From Pedobacter punctiformis (GTDB lineage Bacteria; Bacteroidota; Bacteroidia; Sphingobacteriales; Sphingobacteriaceae): a stretch of DNA of 64,000 nucleotides. A program made the position numbers and the translations under genes. Shown piece after piece: positions 1 to 8,095 of the stretch; position 1 is the first letter of the stretch; every line of letters starts with the position of its first letter. The DNA lies in assembly GCF_027213715.1 (NCBI RefSeq), contig NZ_JAPWGM010000001.1:496001-560000 (forward strand), written 5' to 3'. The notes beneath the pieces were generated by a model that saw only the letters and a list, made by a program, of their open reading frames with translations, did not search any database and was not told where the DNA came from.

Positions 1-133
1 AAATACGCGGCGTAAAATTTTGCCGACTTAAGGGATAATAGAATGCGGGCCGGAAATGATTAATAAACAAGCTCTTCTCAGCAACAATTTGCGCTGTGAA
101 AACAGAAAGTTTATGTAAAAATTGTTTAATCAT
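1..133 (-). CDS. Partial unidentified protein, N-terminus only
   Basis: An open frame reads leftward from an ATG at 133 and leaves the window without a stop, showing 44 residues beginning MIKQFLHKLSVFTAQ. No signal peptide or family motif is recognisable in this fragment. A plausible Bacteroidota promoter lies 40-70 bases upstream on the same strand, which supports a real gene start. It is divergent from the DUF4397 lipoprotein gene. With so little sequence the frame could still be chance, so function and reality are both uncertain. Confidence 0.4.
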   Translation of the reverse strand, partial: MIKQFLHKLSVFTAQIVAEKSLFINHFRPAFYYPLSRQNFTPRI

Positions 134-171
134 TTCTTGCGTATTAAAACGGCTTTAACTCTATTGAGGTG

Positions 172-203
172 CAAAGGTTTAAATAAAAATCGAGTTCCAC
201 AAT
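172..203 (-). promoter_or_regulatory. Candidate promoter for the left-edge gene
   Basis: Read on the minus strand, ATTG (200-203) and AACCTTTG (172-179) are 20 bases apart. Each differs by one base from the Bacteroidota consensus TTTG / TAnnTTTG. Transcription would start near 166, about 33 bases before the ATG at 133. The rest of the 300-base intergenic stretch up to 441 is AT-rich and shows nothing else I can name. Confidence 0.4.
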
Positions 204-441
204 ATTATGCTCATTTTTTTATCATTTGTATTGATTTTTATTGGATTAATCTGACTAAAAGTCTTCCTATCATGCTGATCTGATTAAAAATGTTAAAAAT
301 GCAGAAAAATTTAACACCTGCTTAACATCATTTAACACCAGCCAATAGTGCTTAAACACAATATTTGCATAGCTGTAGCGAATATCATCCGACTATCGTT
401 TTATCAGCATAAGTCATTTCCAATTAACCCTAAAAAGAATT

Positions 442-1149
442 ATGAAAAATTTTACACTTTTTAAAAGATTAACCCTCCAATCGTTTCTTTTACTCCTCAC
501 GATTGTTTCGCTATTTTCATGCCAAAAAACAGAACCATCAGATACACCCACTACAAGTTTAAGAGTTATAAATGCTTCACCAGCTTCTGCAACCTATAAT
601 GTTTATTTAGGCGGCACTCCAATTAATACGGTTGCGCTTCCTTTTACAGGCGCTTCGACCTATAAATCGGGATTACCCGGCGCTTACAGTATCAAATTTA
701 CAACAGCAAATTCTACTGAAAGCTTGTTTAGTAAAGATATTAGCCTTGCACAAAGCATTTACTCTTCTTTTTACCTGCTTAATAAACCCGGGCAGCTGGA
801 TGGTTTATTAACAACAGATGATTTAAGTATTCCGGATGCCAGCAAAGCTTATATCCGTTTTATTAATTTAGCCCCGGATGCTGCCACAGCCCTGGATTTA
901 GCAAAAACAGGCAGCACTTCCGCTTTAATCAGCAACAAAGCTTATAAAGCTATAAGTAATTTCATTGCAGTAGATGCTGGCTCTTACGCTTTTGATGCAA
1001 AAGAAACTGGAGGCTTAACAGTAAAAGCCACACTTGCAGGTGCTATTTTAACTGCAGGATACCATTACGATGTAATTTGTGCTGGTTTATCAAATCCGGC
1101 AAATGATACAGAAAGACCATTGACTTTGCAGGTAATTAAAATTCAATAA
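442..1149 (+). CDS. DUF4397 domain lipoprotein
   Basis: Predicted cell-envelope lipoprotein of 235 residues. The N-terminus has a hydrophobic segment ending in a lipobox-like LFSC with the acceptor Cys at residue 27, followed by a polar linker. The body has two related beta-rich halves, starting near residue 39 (LRVINASP) and near residue 132 (YIRFINLAPDA). This is the pattern of DUF4397, a family of surface or periplasmic proteins of unknown function common in Bacteroidota. ATG 442 gives a complete signal sequence. The gene appears monocistronic and is followed by a long inverted repeat. No catalytic motif is visible, so a structural or binding role is only a guess. Confidence 0.85.
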   Translation: MKNFTLFKRLTLQSFLLLLTIVSLFSCQKTEPSDTPTTSLRVINASPASATYNVYLGGTPINTVALPFTGASTYKSGLPGAYSIKFTTANSTESLFSKDISLAQSIYSSFYLLNKPGQLDGLLTTDDLSIPDASKAYIRFINLAPDAATALDLAKTGSTSALISNKAYKAISNFIAVDAGSYAFDAKETGGLTVKATLAGAILTAGYHYDVICAGLSNPANDTERPLTLQVIKIQ

Positions 1150-1158
1150 AGACTTAAT

Positions 1159-1207
1159 ATTACCATCTGTCAGTCCTGCTAATTTTAAAAAGCTGACAGA
1201 TGGTAAT
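1159..1207 (+). terminator. Hairpin after the DUF4397 gene
   Basis: A perfect 15-bp inverted repeat (1159-1173 with 1193-1207) with a 19-base loop starts 10 bases after the stop codon. The stem is strong but no clean T-tract follows, so it may act as a terminator or as a 3-prime stabilising structure. Confidence 0.6.
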
Positions 1208-1362
1208 TCTTCTATGATCTCTCCTGCCCCCTCTCCCCAAATTAAAATTCTCTTAAAGTATTTCAGCATTTCTGTTAAATCTTTTCCACAGTTTGATTTA
1301 ACCTATTTTAGTTTGGTTTCTGATGCATTTCTCAAAATGAAATGTTAAATACACCTTCCTTA

Positions 1363-1382
1363 TTTAGAATTAATCAAAATAA
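1363..1382 (+). promoter_or_regulatory. Candidate Fur-type operator 1 of the siderophore receptor
   Basis: TTTAGAATTAATCAAAATAA differs from operator 2 (1421-1440) at one position and closely resembles a site upstream of feoA (62316-62335). It ends immediately upstream of the proposed -33 element, where bound repressor would block RNA polymerase. Assignment to Fur is inferred from the iron genes downstream and from similarity to AT-rich Fur boxes of Bacteroidota. Confidence 0.6.
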
Positions 1383-1414
1383 TTTGGATTATAAATTTCT
1401 GTGCCGTTATTTTG
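1383..1414 (+). promoter_or_regulatory. Candidate promoter of the iron-uptake cluster
   Basis: TTTG at 1383-1386 and TTATTTTG at 1407-1414 are separated by 20 bases, matching the Bacteroidota TTTG / TAnnTTTG layout with one mismatch in the -7 element. It lies between two near-identical operator candidates, with the receptor ATG at 1449. Confidence 0.5.
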
Positions 1415-1420
1415 CGGCTG

Positions 1421-1440
1421 TTTAGAATTAATCCAAATAA
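1421..1440 (+). promoter_or_regulatory. Candidate Fur-type operator 2 of the siderophore receptor
   Basis: TTTAGAATTAATCCAAATAA sits just downstream of the -7 element, over the expected transcription start. It matches the feoA-upstream site in 18 of 20 positions. Two sites around one promoter would give tight iron-dependent repression. Confidence 0.6.
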
Positions 1441-1448
1441 AAACAAAC

Positions 1449-3830
1449 ATGCGTAAAATTATACTTTTCAGTTTAACTCTTCTTCTTTCTACTTTAAGTA
1501 CCATTGCATTTTCACAGCAATTTTCGACCATAAAGGGAAAAGTAACCACTTCTGATGGCAAACCTGCCTCTTTTATTTCTATTGGCTTAAAAGGCTACAA
1601 TTCGGGTAATACCACAGACGATAATGGCTTTTATACCATTCATCGTATAAAACCCGGCACCTATACCATTAAAGCATCAGCGGTTGGTATTAATCCGGCA
1701 GAAAAAACGGTTACCATTGCCGCAGGAGAGAGTAAAATAATTGATTTTACTTTGGTTGAAAATAATCAGGCTTTACAGGAAGTAACCATCGCCGGTAAAA
1801 ACAATAAGTACAAGATTAGTTTACCATCTGCATCATTAAGGCTAAATGAGCCTTTACTGGAAGCACCGCAAAATATACAGATTGTTAGTGATCAGGTAAT
1901 TAAAGATCAACAAATCATTAGCATGAGTGATGGTTTGATCAGAAATGTGAGTGGCGCTGTGAGGTTAGAACACTGGGGAGACATGTATACCAATATAACC
2001 ATGAGAGGTTCGCAAATTCAGGCTATGCGCAACGGCTTTAATGTTGTTTCATCTTATTGGGGCCCACTTACGGAAGACATGAGCTTTGTTGATCATGTTG
2101 AATTTGTGAAAGGACCTGCCGGGTTTATGCTAAGTAATGGCGATCCAAGCGGAATGTACAATGTGGTAACTAAAAAACCTACTGGTTTTAACAGAGGCGA
2201 AGTTTCGTTTACGGCAGGAAGTTACGATTTATACAGAACCACAGTAGATTTTGACCATAAACTAACCGAAGATGGAAAGTTATTATTCCGTTTAAATGCA
2301 GCCGTTCAAAATAAAGCCTCATTCAGACCTTACGAACAAAATGACCGCTATAGTTTTGCCCCGGTTTTAAGCTATCAGATCACCAACAAAACAAAGTTAA
2401 CAGCAGAGTATACTTTACAAAATGCGAAGATGACTGAAGTTGGTTCTTACTATGTTTTTGCTCCCGGTGGTTACGCAATACTTCCACGTGAATTTACCAT
2501 GACCCAACCCGGATTACCATCAACCCGTATAAAAGATCATAGCTTATTCTTAAACCTGCAGCACAACTTTAGTGATACCTGGAAATTAACTGCTCAGGCA
2601 GCGTATTTCAAATATCTTCAAACAGGATACAGTTCATGGCCATCAGCAGTTAATGCTAATAATACGGTAATCAGAAATGTGGGCATCTGGGATGCAGAAA
2701 GCAGCATGAAGCTGGCTCAGTTATTTATTAATGGCCAAGTTAAAACAGGGGGTATCAACCATAGAATTTTAACGGGATTTGACGGAGGAAAGAAAAATTA
2801 CATGGCAGACTGGGGTCAATCTCATGATTTAGATCTGGCTTCTTCTCCTTTCAACCTAAACAATCCTGATTATGGCTTTCCATCTAATGGCTATCCACAA
2901 TTTGACCGCGTTACACCATTATCTCAAAGAGCGCTCACTGCCGGAGGGTTAATGGATTCTAAATACCTGAGTGGATACCTGCAGGATGAATTGGGTTTCT
3001 TCAATAATATGGTTCGCTTAACATTAGCCGGCCGATACACTTATGTAAGTCAATCTGCATGGGGTGGCCCATCTGATAAAGCTAAACATTTTACACCACG
3101 TGCCGGGTTAAGTATATCTATAGATAAAAATACTTCGGCTTATGCAGTCTATGATGAAGCATTTATACCACAAAGTGGAAAAACTTATGATGGAAGTAAA
3201 GTTGAGCCTATTACAGGAACAAACTATGAAATTGGACTTAAAAAAGACTGGTTTGATGGAAAATGGAATACAACACTGTCGGCCTATAAAATTATTAAAA
3301 GAAATGAACTGGCAACTTATGGCAATCCAAACTCTGGTGTAAGCATCGCTCTGGGCGAAAAAACTGCTCAAGGTATAGAGTTTGACTTAAGAGGTAAAAT
3401 TACGGATGGCTTAACCTTAATTGCAAACTATGCTTATACGGATGCTAAAGTAACAAAGGTAAATCCTGGAGCAATAGGTGTTGTAGAAGGAAGTGTGGTT
3501 CCTGGTTTTTCTAAACATGTATCAAATGCATGGTTAACCTATACCCTTCAGGATGGTGTGCTTAAAGGTTCAGGTATTTCAGCGGGTTTTACCTATTTGG
3601 CTGATCGTGCTACGGATACATGGAGTGTTGGACTGCAAAAGCTACCAAATTACTTTAAACTGGATGGGGGCTTATTTTACGAGCGTTCTAAGTTCAAAAT
3701 TACAGGTAATGTTTTTAATATGCTGGATAAATACCTGTTCAGCGGATCTTATTACCAATGGTTAAATGCGTATTACACCCAGGCAGAAGCACCTAGAAAT
3801 TACAGATTAAGTATAGCCTATAAATTTTAA
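1449..3830 (+). CDS. TonB-dependent siderophore receptor
   Basis: Outer membrane receptor of 793 residues that would import a ferric siderophore using TonB energy. A signal peptide (cleavage near residue 22, AFS/QQ) is followed by a carboxypeptidase-regulatory-like domain (about 27-103), a plug domain (about 125-235, with GPAGFMLSNGDPSGMYNVVTKKP) and a beta-barrel ending in a C-terminal Phe. The plug sequence is of the FhuA/FhuE/FpvA siderophore class. The frame is open 16 codons further upstream, but ATG 1449 is chosen because it starts directly at the signal peptide. It leads a four-gene iron cluster and has two Fur-like operators at its promoter. The siderophore specificity cannot be read from sequence. 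Confidence 0.92.
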   Translation: MRKIILFSLTLLLSTLSTIAFSQQFSTIKGKVTTSDGKPASFISIGLKGYNSGNTTDDNGFYTIHRIKPGTYTIKASAVGINPAEKTVTIAAGESKIIDFTLVENNQALQEVTIAGKNNKYKISLPSASLRLNEPLLEAPQNIQIVSDQVIKDQQIISMSDGLIRNVSGAVRLEHWGDMYTNITMRGSQIQAMRNGFNVVSSYWGPLTEDMSFVDHVEFVKGPAGFMLSNGDPSGMYNVVTKKPTGFNRGEVSFTAGSYDLYRTTVDFDHKLTEDGKLLFRLNAAVQNKASFRPYEQNDRYSFAPVLSYQITNKTKLTAEYTLQNAKMTEVGSYYVFAPGGYAILPREFTMTQPGLPSTRIKDHSLFLNLQHNFSDTWKLTAQAAYFKYLQTGYSSWPSAVNANNTVIRNVGIWDAESSMKLAQLFINGQVKTGGINHRILTGFDGGKKNYMADWGQSHDLDLASSPFNLNNPDYGFPSNGYPQFDRVTPLSQRALTAGGLMDSKYLSGYLQDELGFFNNMVRLTLAGRYTYVSQSAWGGPSDKAKHFTPRAGLSISIDKNTSAYAVYDEAFIPQSGKTYDGSKVEPITGTNYEIGLKKDWFDGKWNTTLSAYKIIKRNELATYGNPNSGVSIALGEKTAQGIEFDLRGKITDGLTLIANYAYTDAKVTKVNPGAIGVVEGSVVPGFSKHVSNAWLTYTLQDGVLKGSGISAGFTYLADRATDTWSVGLQKLPNYFKLDGGLFYERSKFKITGNVFNMLDKYLFSGSYYQWLNAYYTQAEAPRNYRLSIAYKF

Positions 3831-3893
3831 CAACAGATTAGTGGCAGTTTTCAGATAGCTGCCGCTGACGTTTAACCCTATAATCTTAGAATT

Positions 3894-4604
3894 ATGAAAA
3901 CTAAAATCTCTCTATTACTCTTACTGATTGCATTCAGTGTTTCCAGTACCTTCGCACATGCCTTGTGGATAGAAACTGCTTCGACAGGAAAAAAAGGCCA
4001 GGCTCAGGAAGTAAAAGTCTTTTTTGGAGAATATGAATCTAAAGAACCAGATTCTGCTAAAAAATGGTTCAGTAACCTAAAAGAATTTAACCTGGTTTTA
4101 ACCGCTCCAAATGGTAGCACAAAAGTTTTAACAGCAACACCTGATGTACTTTTCTTTAAAACGAGCTTTACACCGGATCAGGATGGAACCTATAAACTAT
4201 CAATCGTGCATGAAGTAAAAGACATTTATGAACATGCCAAAATCGAATATTATGCTTTTGCCGATGTAACCGTTGGAAATGAAAAAAATAATTCAATTTT
4301 CCCTGCAAATGCACTTTTAACCATCAGGCCTGAGAAAAATGCTTTAAAAGCTGGTGAAACAACCACACATGAATTGATTTACAATAAAGCGCCTTTTGCA
4401 AAGCAAAAAATAAGTATTGTCAATCCTGACTGGAAAAAAGAAGAGATTGAAACCGATGCAACAGGAAAGTATACTTTTAAACCAGCACAAAAAGGAAACT
4501 ATTTCCTGGAGGCTTTTACCGAAGATAAAACACCTGGTACTTTACATGATAAAAGCTACGATAAGGTTTGGCACTTGGTAACTTATTTTACCAAGGTTAA
4601 ATAA
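3894..4604 (+). CDS. DUF4198 domain periplasmic protein
   Basis: Exported protein of 236 residues. A signal peptide (cleavage near residue 21) leaves a mature N-terminus that begins HALWIE. A His at the mature N-terminus followed by LW is typical of DUF4198/NikM-like proteins, where it has been proposed to help bind metal. The remainder looks like two immunoglobulin-like beta domains (for example LTAPNGSTKVL and LSIVHEVKD). It follows the siderophore receptor by 63 bases, which include a small hairpin, and precedes a PepSY membrane protein, so a role in periplasmic handling of iron or a siderophore is inferred from context. Confidence 0.85.
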   Translation: MKTKISLLLLLIAFSVSSTFAHALWIETASTGKKGQAQEVKVFFGEYESKEPDSAKKWFSNLKEFNLVLTAPNGSTKVLTATPDVLFFKTSFTPDQDGTYKLSIVHEVKDIYEHAKIEYYAFADVTVGNEKNNSIFPANALLTIRPEKNALKAGETTTHELIYNKAPFAKQKISIVNPDWKKEEIETDATGKYTFKPAQKGNYFLEAFTEDKTPGTLHDKSYDKVWHLVTYFTKVK

Positions 4605-4625
4605 AATAATATACCCCTAATTTCA

Positions 4626-4659
4626 ACCAGTTGGCTTTTTAAAGTCAATTGGTCTTTTT
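4626..4659 (+). terminator. Intrinsic terminator or attenuator inside the iron cluster
   Basis: An 8-bp stem with one G-T pair (4626-4633 with 4646-4653) is followed by CTTTTTA. It lies between the DUF4198 and PepSY genes and would reduce expression of the two distal genes relative to the receptor. Confidence 0.6.
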
Positions 4660-4674
4660 ATTAAGCAGCATTTA

Positions 4675-5886
4675 ATGGCAACTACAAAACAAAATCCAAA
4701 AGCAAAATCCAAAAAATCCAGATTCAGAAGGATTAGCGATTGGTTACATTTATGGCTCGGCATAACATCCAGTTTAATTGTCATAATTATTGCCATAACA
4801 GGCTGCATTTTCGTTTTTCAAAAAGAAATTACAGAGACTATCCATCGTAAAGAATTTTTTGTACAGGTTCCGGTAAATCCAAAAACATTGCCCCTAAGTG
4901 TGTTAACTGCAAATGCCGAAAAGGCACTTGGCAATGGAAAAAAAATAGGTTTTTTATCTACTTACAAAGAACCTGAAAGGGCCTGGGAATTTGGCACCTT
5001 TAAAGGTGGGGATCCGAAAGCCTTTTTCTATTTCGATGCTGTAGCTTATTACGATATGGTTTTGGTAAATCCATATACGGGTAAGGTAACGCTGGTATCA
5101 GATTATAAGTACAACTTCTTTAACATCATTAAAATGCTGCACTGGAGTTTGTTAATTAATCACCCAATCGGACAACAAATTATTGGCTGGTCTACCTTTA
5201 TTTTTGTGATCCTGCTGATTACCGGGATGATTATGTGGTGGCCAAAAAATCTCAGGAAATCAAATTTTGATAAGAGTTTTAAAATAAAATGGAAAGCCAA
5301 ATTTAAACGGGTTAATTACGATTTACACAATGTGCCCGGCTTTTATGCGATGTTAATTTGCCTGGTGCTAGCACTAACGGGTATGGTGTGGGCTTTTAAA
5401 TGGTTTCAGACTACAGTTTATGTGGTGGCCTCCAGAAGCATTACCCCACCTCCATTGGTTACCGGAAAATCAGATTCTACACAAACCAGTATTATAAATC
5501 CTTTCGACATTGCATTTGAGCAAGCTAAGCAAAAGTTTAAAGATGCAGATCGCATTGGCATGTCTCCGGCCATTGGCGGCGGCAGCGCCGTAATTTATGC
5601 AAGTGGCTATCGTGGCGGAGAAACGTATTATGATTACGACGAATTACAATTTGACCAATATTCAGGAAAGTTACTGAACCGCAGAAATTATTCAGAAAAA
5701 AATGCCGGAGAGAAAATAATCGGCATGAACTACGATATCCATGTAGGTGCAATTTTAGGCTTACCCGGAAAAATCTTAGCCTTTATAGCCAGCCTGATTG
5801 CAGCAAGTTTACCCATCACCGGATTTATCATCTGGTGGGGCAAAAAGAAAAAGAAAAAAACACCCGCAGCAGCGGAAACTAAATAA
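4675..5886 (+). CDS. PepSY-associated transmembrane protein
   Basis: Inner membrane protein of 403 residues with four membrane segments (about 26-48, 170-190, 223-241, 366-388) and two large periplasmic parts carrying PepSY-like sequence. The HWSLLINHPIG stretch before segment 2 and the LHNVPGFYAML stretch before segment 3 are characteristic of the PepSY_TM family (PiuB/FoxB-like). Members are regularly encoded beside siderophore receptors, and some act as reductases that release iron from the siderophore. The C-terminus is a Lys-rich tail. ATG 4675 puts a short basic cytoplasmic segment before the first helix. Confidence 0.88.
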   Translation: MATTKQNPKAKSKKSRFRRISDWLHLWLGITSSLIVIIIAITGCIFVFQKEITETIHRKEFFVQVPVNPKTLPLSVLTANAEKALGNGKKIGFLSTYKEPERAWEFGTFKGGDPKAFFYFDAVAYYDMVLVNPYTGKVTLVSDYKYNFFNIIKMLHWSLLINHPIGQQIIGWSTFIFVILLITGMIMWWPKNLRKSNFDKSFKIKWKAKFKRVNYDLHNVPGFYAMLICLVLALTGMVWAFKWFQTTVYVVASRSITPPPLVTGKSDSTQTSIINPFDIAFEQAKQKFKDADRIGMSPAIGGGSAVIYASGYRGGETYYDYDELQFDQYSGKLLNRRNYSEKNAGEKIIGMNYDIHVGAILGLPGKILAFIASLIAASLPITGFIIWWGKKKKKKTPAAAETK

Positions 5887-5904
5887 CACTAAAATAAAAT
5901 AATA

Positions 5905-6822
5905 ATGAAATTTTTAAACCTAATTTTAGTCTTAACAGGATTGGTTACTGTTAAAGCAAATGCTCAAAGTAAATTAGAGCAAGATAGAAAAGCAATAAAA
6001 TCATTAGCTGGTTTCTATGAAGTAAATTTCAATTATGGTGAGGTTACAGCACCAGATACTGCCTATAAATTTAGTAAGCCTTATGAAAGTCATGGCAGTG
6101 AGTGGGCAGAAATTATCGTGGATGAACCTAAACGAATCGTAATTCAGCACATGCTGGCCATAAACGATACCACCGTGATTAAGCACTGGCGTCAGGACTG
6201 GACTTATGAAGATACAGACATTATGCTTTACACACAGGATAATGCATGGAAGAAAGGTAAATTAACGCCTGCTGATGTAAAAGGAACCTGGACACAAAAA
6301 GTTTATCAGGTTGATGATAGCCCACGCTACCAGGGTTACGGAACATGGAGCCATGTTGGTGGTCATGATTCGTGGCAAAGCCAAACCGATTCTCCACTCC
6401 CAAGAAGAGAATCTACAGTGCGCAAAGATTATAATGTTTTAAACCGTGGCAGCAGAATTACGATCACTCCAAAAGGCTGGATGTTTGAGCAGGATAATAA
6501 AAAAATTGTTCGTAGCCCAGCAGGTGATAAATTACTGGCTGTAGAAAAAGGTTATGAAGAATTTACTAAAATCGATCCAAAAGTTTTTGCTTACGCTCAA
6601 AAATGGTGGGCAAGTCAGCATACTTATTGGGCTGATGTTCGCAATGTTTGGGCCGATATCATTGGTTCTAACAATACCTTTAAAGTTAAAACAATGGCGA
6701 ATGGCAAATTGCTTTATGAAACATTATTCAGCCTTGGAGATCAGTCTATAAAAGAAAAATGGACATCAACTCAAAATAAAGAAAAGGTAAAAACAGCTTT
6801 ACAACCTTATCTGGTTAAGTAA
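5905..6822 (+). CDS. DUF6607 family exported protein
   Basis: Secreted or periplasmic protein of 305 residues with a signal peptide (cleavage near residue 20, ANA/Q). The sequence matches my recollection of DUF6607, a Bacteroidota family found next to siderophore receptors and PepSY proteins. Conserved-looking aromatic segments include HWRQDWTYED and GTWSHVGGHDSWQS. No enzyme motif is recognisable. It starts 18 bases after the PepSY gene, so the two are almost certainly cotranscribed, and it ends the cluster before a strong terminator. A binding role in iron acquisition is inferred from context only. Confidence 0.82.
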   Translation: MKFLNLILVLTGLVTVKANAQSKLEQDRKAIKSLAGFYEVNFNYGEVTAPDTAYKFSKPYESHGSEWAEIIVDEPKRIVIQHMLAINDTTVIKHWRQDWTYEDTDIMLYTQDNAWKKGKLTPADVKGTWTQKVYQVDDSPRYQGYGTWSHVGGHDSWQSQTDSPLPRRESTVRKDYNVLNRGSRITITPKGWMFEQDNKKIVRSPAGDKLLAVEKGYEEFTKIDPKVFAYAQKWWASQHTYWADVRNVWADIIGSNNTFKVKTMANGKLLYETLFSLGDQSIKEKWTSTQNKEKVKTALQPYLVK

Positions 6823-6837
6823 TTGAATTAATATCTT

Positions 6838-6875
6838 AAAAGCGCCATTCTATTTGTATAGAGTGGCGTTTTTGG
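6838..6875 (+). terminator. Terminator of the iron-uptake cluster
   Basis: A 16-bp stem with two G-T pairs and a TTGT loop (6838-6853 with 6858-6873) ends in a T-run. It lies 15 bases after the DUF6607 stop codon and closes the cluster. Confidence 0.85.
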
Positions 6876-6915
6876 TTTATAAGCTTAATGATTAAATTGA
6901 GCGATATTTAAATCC

Positions 6916-8061
6916 ATGAGAAAGCTTTTAATTTTTTTCCTTTTACTATCCTCTACTTACAGTTTTGCACAGGATTCTACCTACACCCGGAAGATAGTGG
7001 ATACCTTAACATCCAAAACATTTTGGGGCCGGGGTTATATCAAGGATGGGATGGCCAAAGCAGGCGATTTTATTGCCCTTAATTACAAAAGCATTGGCTT
7101 ATTGCCAATGGGAAATGATTACAAACAAACTTTCAGTTATCCTGTAAATACTTTCCCGGGTAAAATGATCGTCGAGTTAAATGGCAAAAAACTTAAACCC
7201 GGTGTGGATTTTTTGGTTACCAATGAAAGTCCCGGTTTAAAGAAAAAAGATAAACTGGTCCAAATCGATAGTTTAAAATTTCAATCCTCGTCTGATTTAG
7301 TCTTGCTGTTAAAAAATAAGCTAACCTGGTCTGTCGCTACCGAAGTTTCTGAAATAACCACAATTGAACTCAACCGCAAAACATTTAAAGCCATACCAAA
7401 TAAAATTAATGTTGATGTAGAAAATAAATTTATTGACGATTTTAAGGCGGCCAACATTTGTGGTTTTGTAAAAGGAACTCAATTTCCCGATTCTGTTTTA
7501 ATGATTACGGCACATTATGATCATTTAGGTGGCATGGGTGCAAACACCTATTTCCCGGGTGCTAACGATAATGCTGCAGGCATTGCTACCTTATTAAGTC
7601 TGGCAAAATACTACGCCGCCAACCCGCAGCCTTATTCAATCGGGTTTATTTGCTTTGCTGGCGAAGAAGCCGGTTTATTAGGCTCCAGATATTTTGTCGA
7701 AAATCCGCTTATCCCTTTAAGCAACATTAAGTTTCTGATTAACCTTGATTTAGTGGGTACCGGAGAAGCTGGAATGACCGTTGTGAATGCCAGTGTTTAT
7801 CCAAAGGCATTTACCATGTTAAACGAAATTAACAATGAATATAAGCTCATATCAAAAATAAATTCAAGAGGAAAAGCGGCCAACAGTGACCATTATTTCT
7901 TTACAGAGAAAGGCGTACCTGCATTTTTCTTTTATACGCAGGGCGGTATTTCAGCTTATCATGATGTGTATGACAAGCCTGAAACGTTACCGCTTACCCG
8001 ATACCATAGTTTATTTAACCTGATTGTTAAATTCAATCAAAAATTACAAGCTCAACATTAA
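6916..8061 (+). CDS. Secreted M28 family zinc aminopeptidase
   Basis: Exported metallopeptidase of 381 residues with a signal peptide ending near residue 18 (SFA/QD). The M28 metal and catalytic motifs are present in order: AHYDHLG (His near residue 200), NDNAAG (bridging Asp), GEEAGLLGS (catalytic and ligand Glu), NLDLVG (Asp) and a late SDHYFF. These bind two zinc ions and hydrolyse N-terminal peptide bonds. A beta-rich region of about 100 residues precedes the catalytic core. It stands alone, convergent with the following oxidoreductase gene. The substrate is unknown. Confidence 0.9.
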   Translation: MRKLLIFFLLLSSTYSFAQDSTYTRKIVDTLTSKTFWGRGYIKDGMAKAGDFIALNYKSIGLLPMGNDYKQTFSYPVNTFPGKMIVELNGKKLKPGVDFLVTNESPGLKKKDKLVQIDSLKFQSSSDLVLLLKNKLTWSVATEVSEITTIELNRKTFKAIPNKINVDVENKFIDDFKAANICGFVKGTQFPDSVLMITAHYDHLGGMGANTYFPGANDNAAGIATLLSLAKYYAANPQPYSIGFICFAGEEAGLLGSRYFVENPLIPLSNIKFLINLDLVGTGEAGMTVVNASVYPKAFTMLNEINNEYKLISKINSRGKAANSDHYFFTEKGVPAFFFYTQGGISAYHDVYDKPETLPLTRYHSLFNLIVKFNQKLQAQH

Positions 8062-8095
8062 TTCTTTCGAATATTGTAGTCCCCCTTTTCAATGG

